A stretch of DNA of 64,000 nucleotides from Saposhnikovia divaricata (GCA_036435485.1 JAZHRN010000137.1:744001-808000), one strand, 5' to 3'. Shown: positions 11,163 to 25,870, numbered from the stretch's first letter. Program-made: numbers and translations. The notes: a model not told the origin generated them from the sequence alone.

Positions 11163-14100
11163 TTAAAAATTGAGTCGGACCATTTTGTGGATATTTTCAC
11201 ATATTTTGTTCCTATGCGTTATTGGATTTCAACGAAATTTTATTTGACGCAGTTTGGACCGGAATCGGAGCTGATATGATCGAAACTCGGTTTTCGGAAA
11301 ATTCTCAAAGGGGTTAGTACACGGGATATTGTTAAAAATCAAGTCGGACCATTATGTTGATATTTTTACATATTTTGTTCCTATAGGTTATTGGAATTCA
11401 GTGAAATTTTATTTGGTGCCGTTCGGACCTGAATCGGGGCTGAAATGACTGAAACTCGGTTTTCGAATAATCCTCAACGGGGTTAGTACACGGGATATTG
11501 TTAAAAATCGAGTAGAACCATTTTTTGGATATTTTTACATATTTTGTTCTTATGGGTTATTGGAATTCAATGAAATTTTATTTGACGCAATTCGGACCCG
11601 AATCGGAGCTAATGTGAACGAAACTCGGTTTTTAGATAATCCTAAAAAGGTGTTAGCATACGGGTTATTGTTAAAAATCGAGTCGGCCCATTTAGTGGGT
11701 ATTTTTACATATTTAGTTCCTATGGGTTATTGGAATTCAACGAAATTTTATTTGACGCAGTTTGGACCGGAATCGGAGCTGATATGACCGAAACTCGGTT
11801 TTCGGAAAATTCTCAAAGGGGTTAGTACACGGGATATTGTTAAAAATCAAGTCGGACCATTTTGTGAATATTTTTACATGTTTGGTTCCTATGGGTTATT
11901 GAAATTCAACAAAATTTTATTTGACGCGGTTCGAACCTGAATCGGAGCTGTTATGATTGAAACTCGGTTTTCGGAAAATTCTCAAAGGGTTTAGTACACG
12001 GGATGTTGTTAAAAATCAAGTCGGACCATTATGTGGATATTTTTACATATTTTGTTCCTATGGGTTATTGGAATTTAGTGAAATTTTATTTGGTGCCGTT
12101 CGGACCTGAATCGGGGCTGAAATGACTGAAACTCGGTTTTCGAATAATCCACAAAGGGGTTAGTACACGGGATATTGTTAAAAATCGAGTCGAACCATTT
12201 TTTGGATATTTTTACATATTTTGTTCTTGTGGGTTATTGGAATTCAATGAAATTTTATTTGACGCAATTCGGACCCGAATCGGAGCTGATATGAACGAAA
12301 CTCGGTTTTCAGATAATCCTAAAAAGGTGTTAGCATACGGGTTATTGTTAAAAATCGAGTCGGCCCATTTGGTGGATATTTTTACATATTTAGTTCTTAG
12401 GGGTTATTGGAATTCAACGAAATTTTATTTGACGCAGTTTGGACCGGAATCGGAGCTGATATGACCGAAACTCGGTTTTCGGAAAATTCTCAAAGGGGTT
12501 AGTACACGGGATATTGTTAAAAATCAAGTCGGACCATTTTGTGGATATTTTTACATGTTTTGTTCCTATGGGTTATTGAAATTCAACAAAATTTTATTTG
12601 ACGCGGTTCGAACCTGAATCGGAGCTGTTATGATCGAAACTCGGTTTTCGGAAAATTCTCAAAGGGGTTAGTACATGGGATATTGTTAAAAATCAAGTCG
12701 GACCATTATGTGGATATTTTTACATATTTTGTTCCTATGGGTTATTGGAATTTAGTGAAATTTTATTTGGTGCCGTTCGGACCTGAATCGGGGCTGAAAT
12801 GACTGAAACTCGGTTTTCGAATAATCCTCAAAGGGGTTAGTACACGGGATATTGTTAAAAATCGAGTAGAACCATTTTTTGGATATTTTTACATATTTTG
12901 TTCTTATGGGTTATTGGAATTCAATGAAATTTTATTTGACGCAATTCGGACCCGAATCGGAGCTAATATGAACGAAACTCGGTTTTCAGATAATCCTAAA
13001 AAGGTGTTAGCATACGGGTTATTGTTAAAAATCGAGTCGGCCCATTTGGTGGATATTTTTACATATTTAGTTCCTATGGGTTATTGGAATTCAACGAAAT
13101 TTTATTTGACGCGGTTTGGACCGGAATCGGAGCTGATATGACCGAAACTCGGTTTTCGGAAAATTCTCAAAGGGGTTAGTACACGGGATATTGTTAAAAA
13201 TCAAGTCGGACCATTTTGTGAATATTTTTACATGTTTGGTTCCTATGGGTTATTGAAATTCAACAAAATTTTATTTGACGCGGTTCGAACCTGAATCGGA
13301 GCTGTTATGATCGAAACTCGGTTTTCGGAAAATTCTCAAAGGGGTTAGTACACGGGATATTGTTAAAAATCAAGTCGGACCATTATGTGGATATTTTTAC
13401 ATATTTTGTTCCTATGGGTTATTGGAATTTAGTGAAATTTTATTTGGTGCCGTTCGGACCAGAATCGGGGCTGAAATGACTGAAACTCGGTTTTCGAATA
13501 ATCCACAAAGGGGTTAGTACACGGGATATTGTTAAAAATTGAGTCGAACCATTTTTTGGATATTTTTACATATTTTGTTCTTGTGGGTTATTGGAATTCA
13601 ATGAAATTTTATTTGACGCAATTCGGACCCGAATCGGAGCTGATATGAACGAAACTCGGTTTTCAGATAATCCTAAAAAGGTGTTAGCATACGGGTTATT
13701 GTTAAAAATCGAGTCGGTCCATTTGGTGGATATTTTTACATATTTAGTTCTTAGGGGTTATTGGAATTCAACGAAATTTTATTTGACGCAGTTTGGACCG
13801 GAATCGGAGCTGATATGACCGAAACTCGGTTTTCGGAAAATTCTCAAACGGGTTAGTACACGGGATATTGTTAAAAATCAAGTCGGACCATTTTGTGGAT
13901 ATTTTTACATGTTTTGTTCCTATGGGTTATTGAAATTCAACAAAATTTTATTTGACGCGGTTCGAACCTGAATCGGAGCTGTTATGATCGAAACTCGGTT
14001 TTTGGATAATCCTCAAAGTGGTTAGTACACGGGATATTGTTAAAAATCGAGTCGGACCATTTTAGGGATATTATTACATATTTTGTTCCTAAGGGTTATT

Positions 14101-15222
14101 GGAATTCAATGAAATTTTATTTGACGTAATTCGGACCTGAATCGGAGCTGATATAGTCAAAACTCAGTTTTTGGATAATCTTCAAAGGGGTTAATACCGG
14201 GATATTGTTAAAAATTGAGTCGGACCATTTTGTGGATATTTTCACATATTTTGTTCCTATGGGTTATTGGATTTCAACGAAATTTTATTTAACGCAGTTT
14301 GGACCGGAATCGGAGCTGTTATGATCGAAACTCGGTTTTCGGAAAATTCTCAAAGGGGTTAGTACACGGGATATTGTTAAAAATCAAGTCGGACCATTAT
14401 GTGGATATTTTTACATATTTTGTTCCTATGGGTTATTGGAATTTAGTGAAATTTTATTTGGTGCCGTTCGGACCTGAATCGGGGCTGAAATGACTGAAAC
14501 TCGGTTTTCGAATAATCCTCAAAGGGGTTAGTACACGGGATATTGTTAAAAATCGAGTAGAACCATTTTTTGGATATTTTTACATATTTTGTTCTTATGG
14601 GTTATTGGAATTCAATGAAATTTTATTTGACGCAATTCGGACCCGAATCGGAGCTAATGTGAACGAAACTCGGTTTTTAGATAATCCTAAAAAGGTGTTA
14701 GCATACGGGTTATTGTTAAAAATCGAGTCGGCCCATTTAGTGGGTATTTTTACATATTTAGTTCCTATGGGTTATTGGAATTCAACGAAATTTTATTTGA
14801 CGCAGTTTGGACCGGAATCGGAGCTGATATGACCGAAACTCGGTTTTCGGAAAATTCTCAAAGGGGTTAGTACACGGGATATTGTTAAAAATCAAGTCGG
14901 ACCATTTTGTGAATATTTTTACATGTTTGGTTCCTATGGGTTATTGAAATTCAACAAAATTTTATTTGACGCGGTTCGAACCTGAATCGGAGCTGTTATG
15001 ATCGAAACTCGGTTTTCGGAAAATTCTCAAAGGGGTTAGTACATGGGATATTGTTAAAAATCAAGTCGGACCATTATGTGGATATTTTTACATATTTTGT
15101 TCCTATGGGTTATTGGAATTTAGTGAAATTTTATTTGGTGTCGTTCGGACCTGAATCGGGGCTGAAATGACTGAAACTCGGTTTTCGAATAATCCACAAA
15201 GGGGTTAGTACACGGGATATTG

Positions 15223-18200
15223 TTAAAAATCGAGTCGAACCATTTTTTGGATATTTTTACATATTTTGTTCTTATGGGTTATTGGAATTCAATGAAATTT
15301 TATTTGACGCAATTCGGACCCGAATCGGAGCTGATATGAACGAAACTCGGTTTTCAGATAATCCTAAAAAGGTGTTAGCATACGGGTTATTGTTAAAAAT
15401 CGAGTCGGCCCATTTGGTGGATATTTTTACATATTTAGTTCTTAGGGGTTATTGGAATTCAACGAAATTTTATTTGACGCAGTTTGGACCGGAATCGGAG
15501 CTGATATGACCGAAACTCGGTTTTCGGAAAATTCTCAAAGGGGTTAGTACACGGATATTGTTAAAAATCAAGTCGGACCATTTTGTGGATATTTTTACAT
15601 GTTTTGTTCCTATGGGTTATTGAAATTCAACAAAATTTTATTTGACGCGGTTCGAACCTGAATCGGAGCTGTTATGATCGAAACTCGGTTTTCGGATAAT
15701 CCTCAAAGTGGTTAGTACACGGGATATTGTTAAAAATCAAGTCGGACCATTTTAGGGATATTTTTACATATTTTGTTCCTAAGGGTTATTGGAATTCAAT
15801 GAAATTTTATTTGACGTAATTCGGACCTGAATCGGAGCTGATATAGTCAAAACTCGGTTTTTGGATAATCTTCAAAGGGGTTAGTACCGGGATATTGTTA
15901 AAAATTGAGTCGGACCATTTTGTGGATATTTTCACATATTTTGTTCCTATGGGTTATTGGAATTCAACGAAATTATATTTGACGCAGTTTGGACCGGAAT
16001 CGGAGCTGATATGACCGAAACTCGGTTTTCGGAAAATTCTCAAAGGGGTTAGTACACGGGATATTGTTAAAAATAAAGTCGGACCATTATGTGGATATTT
16101 TTACATATTTTGTTCCTATGGGTTATTGGAATTCAGTGAAATTTTATTTGGTGCCGTTCGGACCTGAATCGGGGCTGAAATGACTGAAACTCGGTTTTCG
16201 AATAATCCTCAAAGGGGTTAGTACACGGGATATTGTTAAAAATCGAGTAGAACCATTTTTTGGATATTTTTACATATTTTGTTCTTATGGGTTATTGGAA
16301 TTCAATGAAATTTTATTTGACGCAATTCGGACCCGAATCGGAGCTAATATGAACGAAACTCGGTTTTCAGATAATACTAAAAAGGTGTTAGCATACGGGT
16401 TATTGTTAAAAATCGAGTCGGCCCATTTGGTGGATATTTTTACATATTTAGTTCCTATGGGTTATTGGAATTCAACGAAATTTTATTTGACGCACTTTGG
16501 ACCGGAATCGGAGCTGATATGACCGAAACTCGGTTTTCGGAAAATTCTCAAAGGGGTTAGTACACGGGATATTGTTAAAAATCAAGTCGGACCATTTTGT
16601 GAATATTTCTACATGTTTGGTTCCTATGGGTTATTGAAATTCAACAAAATTTTATTTGACGCGGTTCGAACCTGAATCGGAGCTGTTATGATCGAAACTC
16701 GGTTTTCGGAAAATTCTCAAAGGGGTTAGTACATGGGATATTGTTCAAAATCAAGTCGGACCATTATGTGGATATTTTTACATATTTTGTTCCTATAGGT
16801 TATTGGAATTTAGTGAAATTTTATTTGGTGCCGTTCGGACCTGAATCGGGGCTGAAATGACTGAAACTCGGTTTTCGAATAATCCACAAAGGGGTTAGTA
16901 CACGGGATATTGTTAAAAATCGAGTCGAACCATTTTTTGGATATTTTTACATTTTTTGTTCTTATGGGTTATTGGAATTCAATGAAATTTTATTTGACGC
17001 AATTCGGACCCGAATCGGAGCTGATATGAACGAAACTCGGTTTTCAGATAATCCTAAAAAGGTGTTAGCATACGGGTTATTGTTAAAAATCGAGTCGGCC
17101 CATTTGGTGGATATTTTTACATATTTAGTTCTTAGGGGTTATTGGAATTCAACGAAATTTTATTTGACGCAGTTTGGACCGGAATCGGAGCTGATATGAC
17201 CGAAACTCGGTTTTCGGAAAATTCTCAAAGGGGTTAGTACACGGATATTGTTAAAAATCAAGTCGGACCATTTTGTGGATATTTTTACATGTTTTGTTCC
17301 TATGGGTTATTGAAATTCAACAAAATTTTATTTGACGCGGTTCGAACCTGAATCGGAGCTGTTATGATCGAAACTCGGTTTTCGGATAATCCTCAAAGTG
17401 GTTAGTACACGGGATATTGTTAAAAATCAAGTCGGACCATTTTAGGGATATTTTTACATATTTTGTTCCTAAGGGTTATTGGAATTCAATGAAATTTTAT
17501 TTGACGTAATTCGGACCTGAATCGGAGCTGATATAGTCAAAACTCGGTTTTTGGATAATCTTCAAAGGGGTTAGTACCGGGATATTGTTAAAAATTGAGT
17601 CGGACCATTTTGTGGATATTTTCACATATTTTGTTCCTATGGGTTATTGGAATTCAACGAAATTATATTTGACGCAGTTTGGACCGGAATCGGAGCTGAT
17701 ATGACCGAAACTCGGTTTTCGGAAAATTCTCAAAGGGGTTAGTACACGGGATATTGTTAAAAATAAAGTCGGACCATTATGTGGATATTTTTACATATTT
17801 TGTTCCTATGGGTTATTGGAATTCAGTGAAATTTTATTTGGTGCCGTTCGGACCTGAATCGGGGCTGAAATGACTGAAACTCGGTTTTCGAATAATCCTC
17901 AAAGGGGTTAGTACACGGGATATTGTTAAAAATCGAGTAGAACCATTTTTTGGATATTTTTACATATTTTGTTCTTATGGGTTATTGGAATTCAATGAAA
18001 TTTTATTTGACGCAATTCGGACCCGAATCGGAGCTAATATGAACGAAACTCGGTTTTCAGATAATACTAAAAAGGTGTTAGCATACGGGTTATTGTTAAA
18101 AATCGAGTCGGCCCATTTGGTGGATATTTTTACATATTTAGTTCCTATGGGTTATTGGAATTCAACGAAATTTTATTTGACGCAGTTTGGACCGGAATCG

Positions 18201-18602
18201 GAGCTGATATGACCGAAACTCGGTTTTCGGAAAATTCTCAAAGGGGTTAGTACACGGGATATTGTTAAAAATCAAGTCGGACCATTTTGTGAATATTTCT
18301 ACATGTTTGGTTCCTATGGGTTATTGAAATTCAACAAAATTTTATTTGACGCGGTTCGAACCTGAATCGGAGCTGTTATGATCGAAACTCGGTTTTCGGA
18401 AAATTCTCAAAGGGGTTAGTACATGGGATATTGTTCAAAATCAAGTCGGACCATTATGTGGATATTTTTACATATTTTGTTCCTATAGGTTATTGGAATT
18501 TAGTGAAATTTTATTTGGTGCCGTTCGGACCTGAATCGGGGCTGAAATGACTGAAACTCGGTTTTCGAATAATCCACAAAGGGGTTAGTACACGGGATAT
18601 TG
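15223..18602 (+). repeat. Two nearly identical 1690-bp decamers (BCDEFA + BCDA)
   Basis: 15223-16912 and 16913-18602 match base for base over almost all of their length. By eye I found two substitutions: acatattttg/acattttttg near 15265/16955, and cgcactttgg/cgcagtttgg near 16492/18182. Both share rare variants: cacggatattg (one-base loss), aattatatttgac, aaataaagtcgg, atatttctacatg and ttgttcaaaatc. This is the most recent large duplication I can see in the left half. Confidence 0.87.
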
Positions 18603-20968
18603 TTAAAAATCGAGTCGAACCATTTTTTGGATATTTTTACATTTTTTGTTCTTATGGGTTATTGGAATTCAATGAAATTTTATTTGACGCAATTCGGACC
18701 CGAATCGGAGCTGATATGAACGAAACTCGGTTTTCAGATAATCCTAAAAAGGTGTTAGCATACGGGTTATTGTTAAAAATCGAGTCGGCCCATTTGGTGG
18801 ATATTTTTACATATTTAGTTCTTAGGGGTTATTGGAATTCAACGAAATTTTATTTGACGCAGTTTGGACCGGAATCGGAGCTGATATGACCGAAACTCGG
18901 TTTTCGGAAAATTCTCAAAGGGGTTAGTACACGGATATTGTTAAAAATCAAGTCGGACCATTTTGTGGATATTTTTACATGTTTTGTTCCTATGGGTTAT
19001 TGAAATTCAACAAAATTTTATTTGACGCTGTTCGAACCTGAATCGGAGCTGTTATGATCGAAACTCGGTTTTCGGATAATCCTCAAAGTGGTTAGTACAC
19101 GGGATATTGTTAAAAATCGAGTCGGACCATTTTAGGGATATTTTTACATATTTTGTTCCTAAGGGTTATTGGAATTCAATGAAATTTTATTTGACGTAAT
19201 TCGGACCTGAATCGGAGCTGATATAGTCAAAACTCGGTGTTTGGATAATCTTCAAAGGGGTTAGTACCGGGATATTGTTAAAAATTGAGTCGGACCATTT
19301 TGTGGATATTTTCACATATTTTGTTCCTATGGGTTATTGGAATTCAACGAAATTATATTTGACGCAGTTTGGACCGGAATCGGAGCTGATATGATCGAAA
19401 CTCGGTTTTCGGAAAATTCTCAAAGGGGTTAGTACACGGGATATTGTTAAAAATCAAGTCGGACCATTATGTTGATATTTTTACATATTTTGTTCCTATG
19501 GGTTATTGGAATTCAGTGAAATTTTATTTGGTGCCGTTCGGACCTGAATCGGGGCTGAAATGACTGAAACTCGGTTTTCGAATAATCCTCAAAGGGGTTA
19601 GTACACGGGATATTGTAAAAAATCGAGTAGAACCATTTTTTGGAAATTTTTACATATTTTGTTCTTATGGGTTATTGGAATTCAATGAAATTTTATTTGA
19701 CGCAATTCGGACCCGAATCGGAGCTAATATGAACGAAACTCGGTTTTCAGATAATCCTAAAAAGGTGTTAGCATACGGGTTATTGTTAAAAATCGAGTCG
19801 GCCCATTTGGTGGATATTTTTACATATTTAGTTCTTAGGGGTTATTGGAATTCAACGAAATTTTATTTGACGAAGTTTGGACCGGAATCGGAGCTGATAT
19901 GACCGAAACTCGGTTTTCGGAAAATTCTCAAAGGGGTTAGTACACGGATATTGTTAAAAATCAAGTCGGACCATTTTGTGGATATTTTTACATGTTTTGT
20001 TCCTATGGGTTATTGAAATTCAACAAAATTTTATTTGACGCGGTTCGAACCTGAATCGGAGCTGTTATGATCGAAACTCGGTTTTCGGAAAATTCTCAAA
20101 GGGGTTAGTACATGGGATATTGTTAAAAATCAAGTCGGACCATTATGTGGATATTTTTACATATTTTGTTCCTATGGGTTATTGGAATTTAGTGAAATTT
20201 TATTTGGTGCCGTTCGGACCTGAATCGGGGCTGAAATGACTGAAACTCGGTTTTCGAATAATCCACAAAGGGGTTAGTACACGGGATATTGTTAAAAATC
20301 GAGTCGAACCATTTTTTGGATATTTTTACATATTTTGTTCTTATGGGTTATTCGAATTCAATGAAATTTTATTTGACGCAATTCGGACCCGAATCGGAGC
20401 TGATATGAACGAAACTCGGTTTTCAGATAATCCTAAAAAGGTGTTAGCATACGGGTTATTGTTAAAAATCGAGTCAGCCCATTTGGTGGATATTTTTACA
20501 TATTTAGTTCCTATGGGTTATTGGAATTCAACGAAATTTTATTTGACGCAGTTTGGACCGGAATCGGAGCTGATATGACCGAAACTCGGTTTTCGGAAAA
20601 TTCTCAAAGGGGTTAGTACACGGGATATTGTTAAAAATCAAGTCGGACCATTTTGTGAATATTTTTACATGTTTGGTTCCTATGGGTTATTGAAATTCAA
20701 CAAAATTTTATTTGACGCGGTTCGAACCTGAATCGGAGCTGTTATGATCGAAACTCGATTTTCGGAAAATTCTCAAAGGGGTTAGTACACGGGATATTGT
20801 TAAAAATCAAGTCGGACCATTATGTGGATATTTTTACATATTTTGTTCCTATGGGTTATGGGAATTTAGTGAAATTTTATTTGGTGCCGTTCGGACCTGA
20901 ATCGGGGCTGAACTGACTGAAACTCGGTTTTCGAATAATCCACAAAGGGGTTAGTACACGGGATATTG
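18603..20968 (+). repeat. Third, more divergent decamer plus a tetramer
   Basis: Units 18603 (BCDEFA), 19616 (BCDA) and 20292 (BCDA). The first B and C continue the preceding decamers, but differences then accumulate (cgctgttcg, aactcggtgtttgg, ggaaatttttac). The B near 20351 reads ttcgaattc instead of ttggaattc, so it lost the TTG that opens the chance frame. One-base indels at 19944 and in a T-run near 20996 shift the next spacings to 676 and 678. Confidence 0.83.
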
Positions 20969-21983
20969 TTAAAAATTGAGTCGAACCATTTTTTTTGATA
21001 TTTTTACATATTTTGTTCTTGTGGGTTATTGGAATTCAATGAAATTTTATTTGACGCAATTCGGACCCGAATCGGAGCTGATATGAACGAAACTCGGTTT
21101 TCAGATAATCCTAAAAAGGTGTTAGCATACGGGTTATTGTTAAAAATCGAGTCGGCCCATTTGGTGGATATTTTTACATATTTAGTTCTTAGGGGTTATT
21201 GGAATTCAACGAAATTTTATTTGACGCAGTTTAGACCGGAATCGGAGCTGATATGACCGAAACTCGGTTTTCGGAAAATTCTCAAAGGGGTTAGTACAAG
21301 GGATATTGTTAAAAATCAAGTCGGACCATTTTGTGGATATTTTTACATGTTTTGTTCCTATGGGTTATTGAAATTCAACAAAATTTTATTTGACGCGGTT
21401 CGAACCTGAATCGGAGCTGTTATGATCGAAACTCGGTTTTCGGATAATCCTCAAAGTGGTTAGTACACGGGATATTGTTAAAAATCGAGTCGGACCATTT
21501 TAGGGATATTTTTACATATTTTGTTCCTATGGGTTATTGGAATTCAATGAAATTTTATTTGACGTAATTCGGACCTGAATCGGAGCTGATATAGTCAAAA
21601 CTCGGTTTTTGGATAATCTTCAAAGGGGTTAGTACCGGGATATTGTTAAAAATTGAGTCGGACCATTTTGTGGATATTTTCACATATTTTGTTCCTATGG
21701 GTTATTGGAATTCAACGAAATTTTATTTGACGCAGTTTGGACCGGAATCGGAGCTGATATGATCGAAACTCGGTTTTCGGAAAATTCTCAAAGGGGTTAG
21801 TACACGGGATATTGTTACAAATCAAGTCGGACCATTATGTGGATATTTTTACATATTTTGTTCCTATGGGTTATTGGAATTTAGTGAAATTTTATTTGGT
21901 ACCGTTCGGACCTGAATCGGGGCTGAAATGACTGAAACTCGGTTTTCGAATAATCCACAAAGGGGTTAGTACACGGGATATTG

Positions 21984-22152
21984 TTAAAAATCGAGTCGAA
22001 CCATTTTTTGGATATTTTTACATATTTTGTTCTTATGGGTTATTGGAATTCAATGAAATTTTATTTGACGCAATTCGGACCCGAATCGGAGCTAATATGA
22101 ACGAAACTCGGTTTTCGGAAAATTCTCAAAGAGGTTAGTACACGGGATATTG
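21984..22152 (+). repeat. Chimeric monomer B/C
   Basis: Starts as B (gtcgaaccattttttgg, cgcaattcggacccg, gctaatatgaacg) and switches within gaaactcggttttc to a C-like end (ggaaaattctcaaag, ggttagtacacggg). D follows. One B-C pair has collapsed into a single 169-bp monomer, shortening the unit to five monomers (844 bp, including one further lost base). It lacks B's long open frame because the standard end restores the stop. Confidence 0.87.
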
Positions 22153-24518
22153 TTAAAAATCAAGTCAGACCATTTTGTGGATATTTTTACATGTTTTGTT
22201 CCTATGGGTTATTGAAATTCAACAAAATTTTATTTGACGCGGTTCGAACCTGAATCGGAGTTGTTATGATCGAAACTCGGTTTTCGGATAATCCTCAAAG
22301 TGGTTAGTACACGGGATATTGTTAAAAATCGAGTTGGACCATTTTAGGGATATTTTTACATATTTTGTTCCTATGGGTTATTGGAATTCAATGAAATTTT
22401 ATTTGACGTAATTCGGACCTGAATCGGAGCTGATATTGTCAAAACTCGGTTTTTGGATAATCTTCAAAGGGGTTAGTACCGGGATATTGTTAAAAATTTT
22501 GTCAGACCATTTTGTGGATATTTTCACATATTTTGTTCCTATGGGTTATTGGAATTCAACGAAATTTTATTTGACGCAGTTTGGACCGGAATCGGAGCTG
22601 ATATGATCGAAACTCGGTTTTCGGAAAATTCTCAAAGGGGTTAGTACACGGGATATTGTTAAAAATCAAGTCGGATCATTATGTGGATATTTTTACATAT
22701 TTTGTTCCTATGGGTTATTGGAATTCAGTGAAATTTTATTTGGTGCCGTTCGAACCTGAATCGGGGCTGAAATGACTGAAACTCGGTTTTCGAATAATCC
22801 TCAAAGGGGTTAGTACACAGGATATTGTTAAAAATCGAGTAGAACCATTTTTTGGATATTTTTACATATTTTGTTCTTATGGGTTATTGGAATTCAATGA
22901 AATTTTATTTTACGCAATTCGGACCCGAATCGGAGCTAATATGAACGAAACTCGGTTTTCAGATAATCCTAAAAAGGTGTTAGCATACGGGTTATTGTTA
23001 AAAATCGAGTCGGCCCATTTGGTGGATATTTTTACATATTTAGTTCCTATGGGTTATTGGAATTCAACGAAATTTTATTTGACGCAGTTTGGACCGGAAT
23101 CGGAGCTGATATGATCGAAACTCGGTTTTCGGAAAATTCTCAAAGGGGTTAGTACACGGGATATTGTTAAAAATCAAGTCGGACCATTTTGTGGATATTT
23201 TTACATGTTTTGTTCCTATGGGTTATTGAAATTCAACAAAATTTTATTTGACGCGGTTCGAACCTGAATCGGAGCTGTTATGTTCGAAACTCGGTTTTCG
23301 GATAATCCTCAAAGTGGTTAGTACACGGGATATTGTTAAAAATCGAGTCGGACCATTTTAGGGATATTTTTACATATTTTGTTCCTAAGGGTTATTGGAA
23401 TTCAATGAAATTTTATTTGACGTAATTCGGACCTGAATCGGAGCTGATATAGTCAAAACTCGGTTTTTGGATAATCTTCAAAGGGGTTAGTACCGGGATA
23501 TTGTTAAAAATTGAATCGGACCATTTTGTGGATATTTTCACATATTTTGTTCCTATGGGTTATTGGAATTCAACGAAATTATATTTGACGCAGTTTGGAC
23601 CGGAATCGGAGCTGATATGATCGAAACTCGGTTTTCGGAAAATTCTCAAAGGGGTTAGTACACGGGATATTGTTAAAAATCAAGTCGGACCATTATGTTG
23701 ATATTTTTTCATATTTTGTTCCTATGGGTTATTGGAATTCAGTGAAATTTTATTTGGTGCCGTTCGGACCTGAATCGGGGCTGAAATGACTTAAACTCGG
23801 TTTTCGAATAATCCTCAAAGGGGTTAGTACACGGGATATTGTTAAAAATCGAGTAGAACCATTTTTTGGAAATTTTTACATATTTTGTTCTTATGGGTTA
23901 TTGGAATTCAATGAAATTTTATTTGACGCAATTCGGACCCGAATCGGAGCTAATATGAACGAAACTCGGTTTTCAGATAATCCTAAAAAGGTGTTAGCAT
24001 ACGGGTTATTGTTAAAAATCGAGTCGGCCCATTTGGTGGATATTTTTACATATTTAGTTCCTATGGGTCATTGGAATTCAACGAAATTTTATTTGACGCA
24101 GTTTGGACCGGAATCGGAGCTGATATGACCGAAACTCGGTGTTCGGAAAATTCTCAAAGGGGTTAGTACACGGGATATTGTTAAAAATCAAGTCGGACCA
24201 TTTTGTGAATATTTTTACATTTTTGGTTCCTATGGGTTATTGAAATTCAACAAAATTTTATTTGACGCGGTTCGAACTTGAATCGGAGCTGTTTTGATCG
24301 AAACTCGGTTTTCGGAAAATTCTCAAAGGGGTTAGTACACGGGATATTGTTAAAAATCAAGTCGGACCATTATGTGGATATTTTTACATATTTTGTTCCT
24401 ATGGGTTATTGGAATTTAGTGAAATTTTATTTGGTGCCGTTCGGACCTGAATCGGGGCTGAAATGACTGAAACTCGGTTTTCGAATAATCCTCAAAGGGG
24501 TTAGTACACAGGATATTG

Positions 24519-25870
24519 TTAAAAATCGAGTAGAACCATTTTTTGGATATTTTTACATATTTTGTTCTTATGGGTTATTGGAATTCAATGAAATTTTATT
24601 TTACGCAATTCGGACCCGAATCGGAGCTAATATGAACGAAACTCGGTTTTCAGATAATCCTAAAAAGGTGTTAGCATACGGGTTATTGTTAAAAATCGAG
24701 TCGGCCCATTTGGTGGATATTTTTACATATTTAGTTCCTATGGGTTATTGGAATTCAACGAAATTTTATTTGACGCAGTTTTGACCAGAATCGGAGCTGA
24801 TATGACCGAAACTCGGTTTTCGGAAAATTCTCAAAGGGGTTAGTACACGGGATATTGTTAAAAATCAAGTCGGACCATTTTGTGGATATTTTTACATGTT
24901 TTGTTCCTATGGGTTATTGAAATTCAACAAAATTTTATTTGACGCGGTTCGAACCTGAATCGGAGCTGTTATGATCGAAACTCGGTTTTCGGATAATCCT
25001 CAAAGTGGTTAGTACACGGGATATTGTTAAAAATCGAGTTGGACCATTTTAGGGATATTTTTACATATTTTGTTCCTATGGGTTATTGGAATTCAATGAA
25101 ATTTTATTTGACGTAATTCGGACCTGAATCGGAGCTGATATTGTCAAAACTCGGTTTTTGGATAATCTTCAAAGGGGTTAGTACCGGGATATTGTTAAAA
25201 ATTTTGTCAGACCATTTTGTGGATATTTTCACATATTTTGTTCCTATGGGTTATTGGAATTCAACGAAATTTTATTTGACGCAGTTTGGACCGGAATCGG
25301 AGCTGATATGATCGAAACTCGGTTTTCGGAAAATTCTCAAAGGGGTTAGTACACGGGATATTGTTAAAAATCAAGTCGGACCATTTTGTGGATATTTTTA
25401 CATGTTTTGTTCCTACGGGTTATTGAAATTCAACAAAATTTTATTTGACGCGGTTCGAACCTGAATCGGAGCTGTTATGATCGAAACTCGGTTTTCGGAT
25501 AATCCTCAAGGTGGTTAGTACACGGGATATTGTTAAAAATCGAGTCGGACCATTTTAGGGATATTTTTACATATTTTGTTCCTATGGGTTATTGGAATTC
25601 AATGAAATTTTATTTGACGTAATTCGGACCTGAATCGGAGCTGATATAGTCAAAACTCGGTTTTTGGATAATCTTCAAAGGGGATAGTACACGGGATATT
25701 GTTAAAAATCAAGTCGGACCATTATGTGGATATTTTTACATATTTTGTTCCTATGGGTTATTGGAATTTAGTGAAATTTTATTTGGTGCCGTTCGGACCT
25801 GAATCGGGGCTGAAATGACTGAAACTCGGTTTTCGAATAATCCACAAAGGGGTTAGTACACGGGATATTG
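24519..25870 (+). repeat. Octameric unit BCDEFDEA (1352 bp)
   Basis: After a normal B-C-D-E-F the unit returns to D (from about 25.36 kb), then E (25533-25701, with the 169-bp acac end), then A. F ending in ggaaaattctc is followed by D rather than A, so the extra D-E was added by unequal exchange at the F/C-D boundary, whose flanks are alike. The second E has caaaggggatag, a private change. Confidence 0.83.

Larger units (their letters stand above)
8795..15222 (+). repeat. Decamer-type HOR block with A/E chimeras and tetramers
   Basis: Units in order are 6-4-6-4-4-4-6-4, starting at 8795, 9809, 10486, 11501, 12178, 12855, 13532 and 14546. The first two hexamers are BCD(A/E)FA rather than BCDEFA. 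Three B monomers, near 9868, 11560 and 14605, are closely related, and the last two share aatgtgaacg and gtttttagataatcc with spacing 3045 bp (18 monomers). This suggests copying of a multi-unit segment inside the block. Confidence 0.85.
20969..25870 (+). repeat. Rearranged HOR block (6-5-6-4-8)
   Basis: Units are BCDEFA (20969), (B/C)DEFA (21984), BCDEFA (22828), BCDA (23842) and BCDEFDEA (24519). It is the most irregular part of the left half. Several private markers occur twice at different spacings: cacaggatattg with a B reading attttattttacg at 22.8 and 24.5 kb (1691 bp apart), and an F reading aaaattttgtcagacc at 22.49 and 25.20 kb (2705 bp apart). Two overlapping exchanges of different length are needed. 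Confidence 0.82.
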
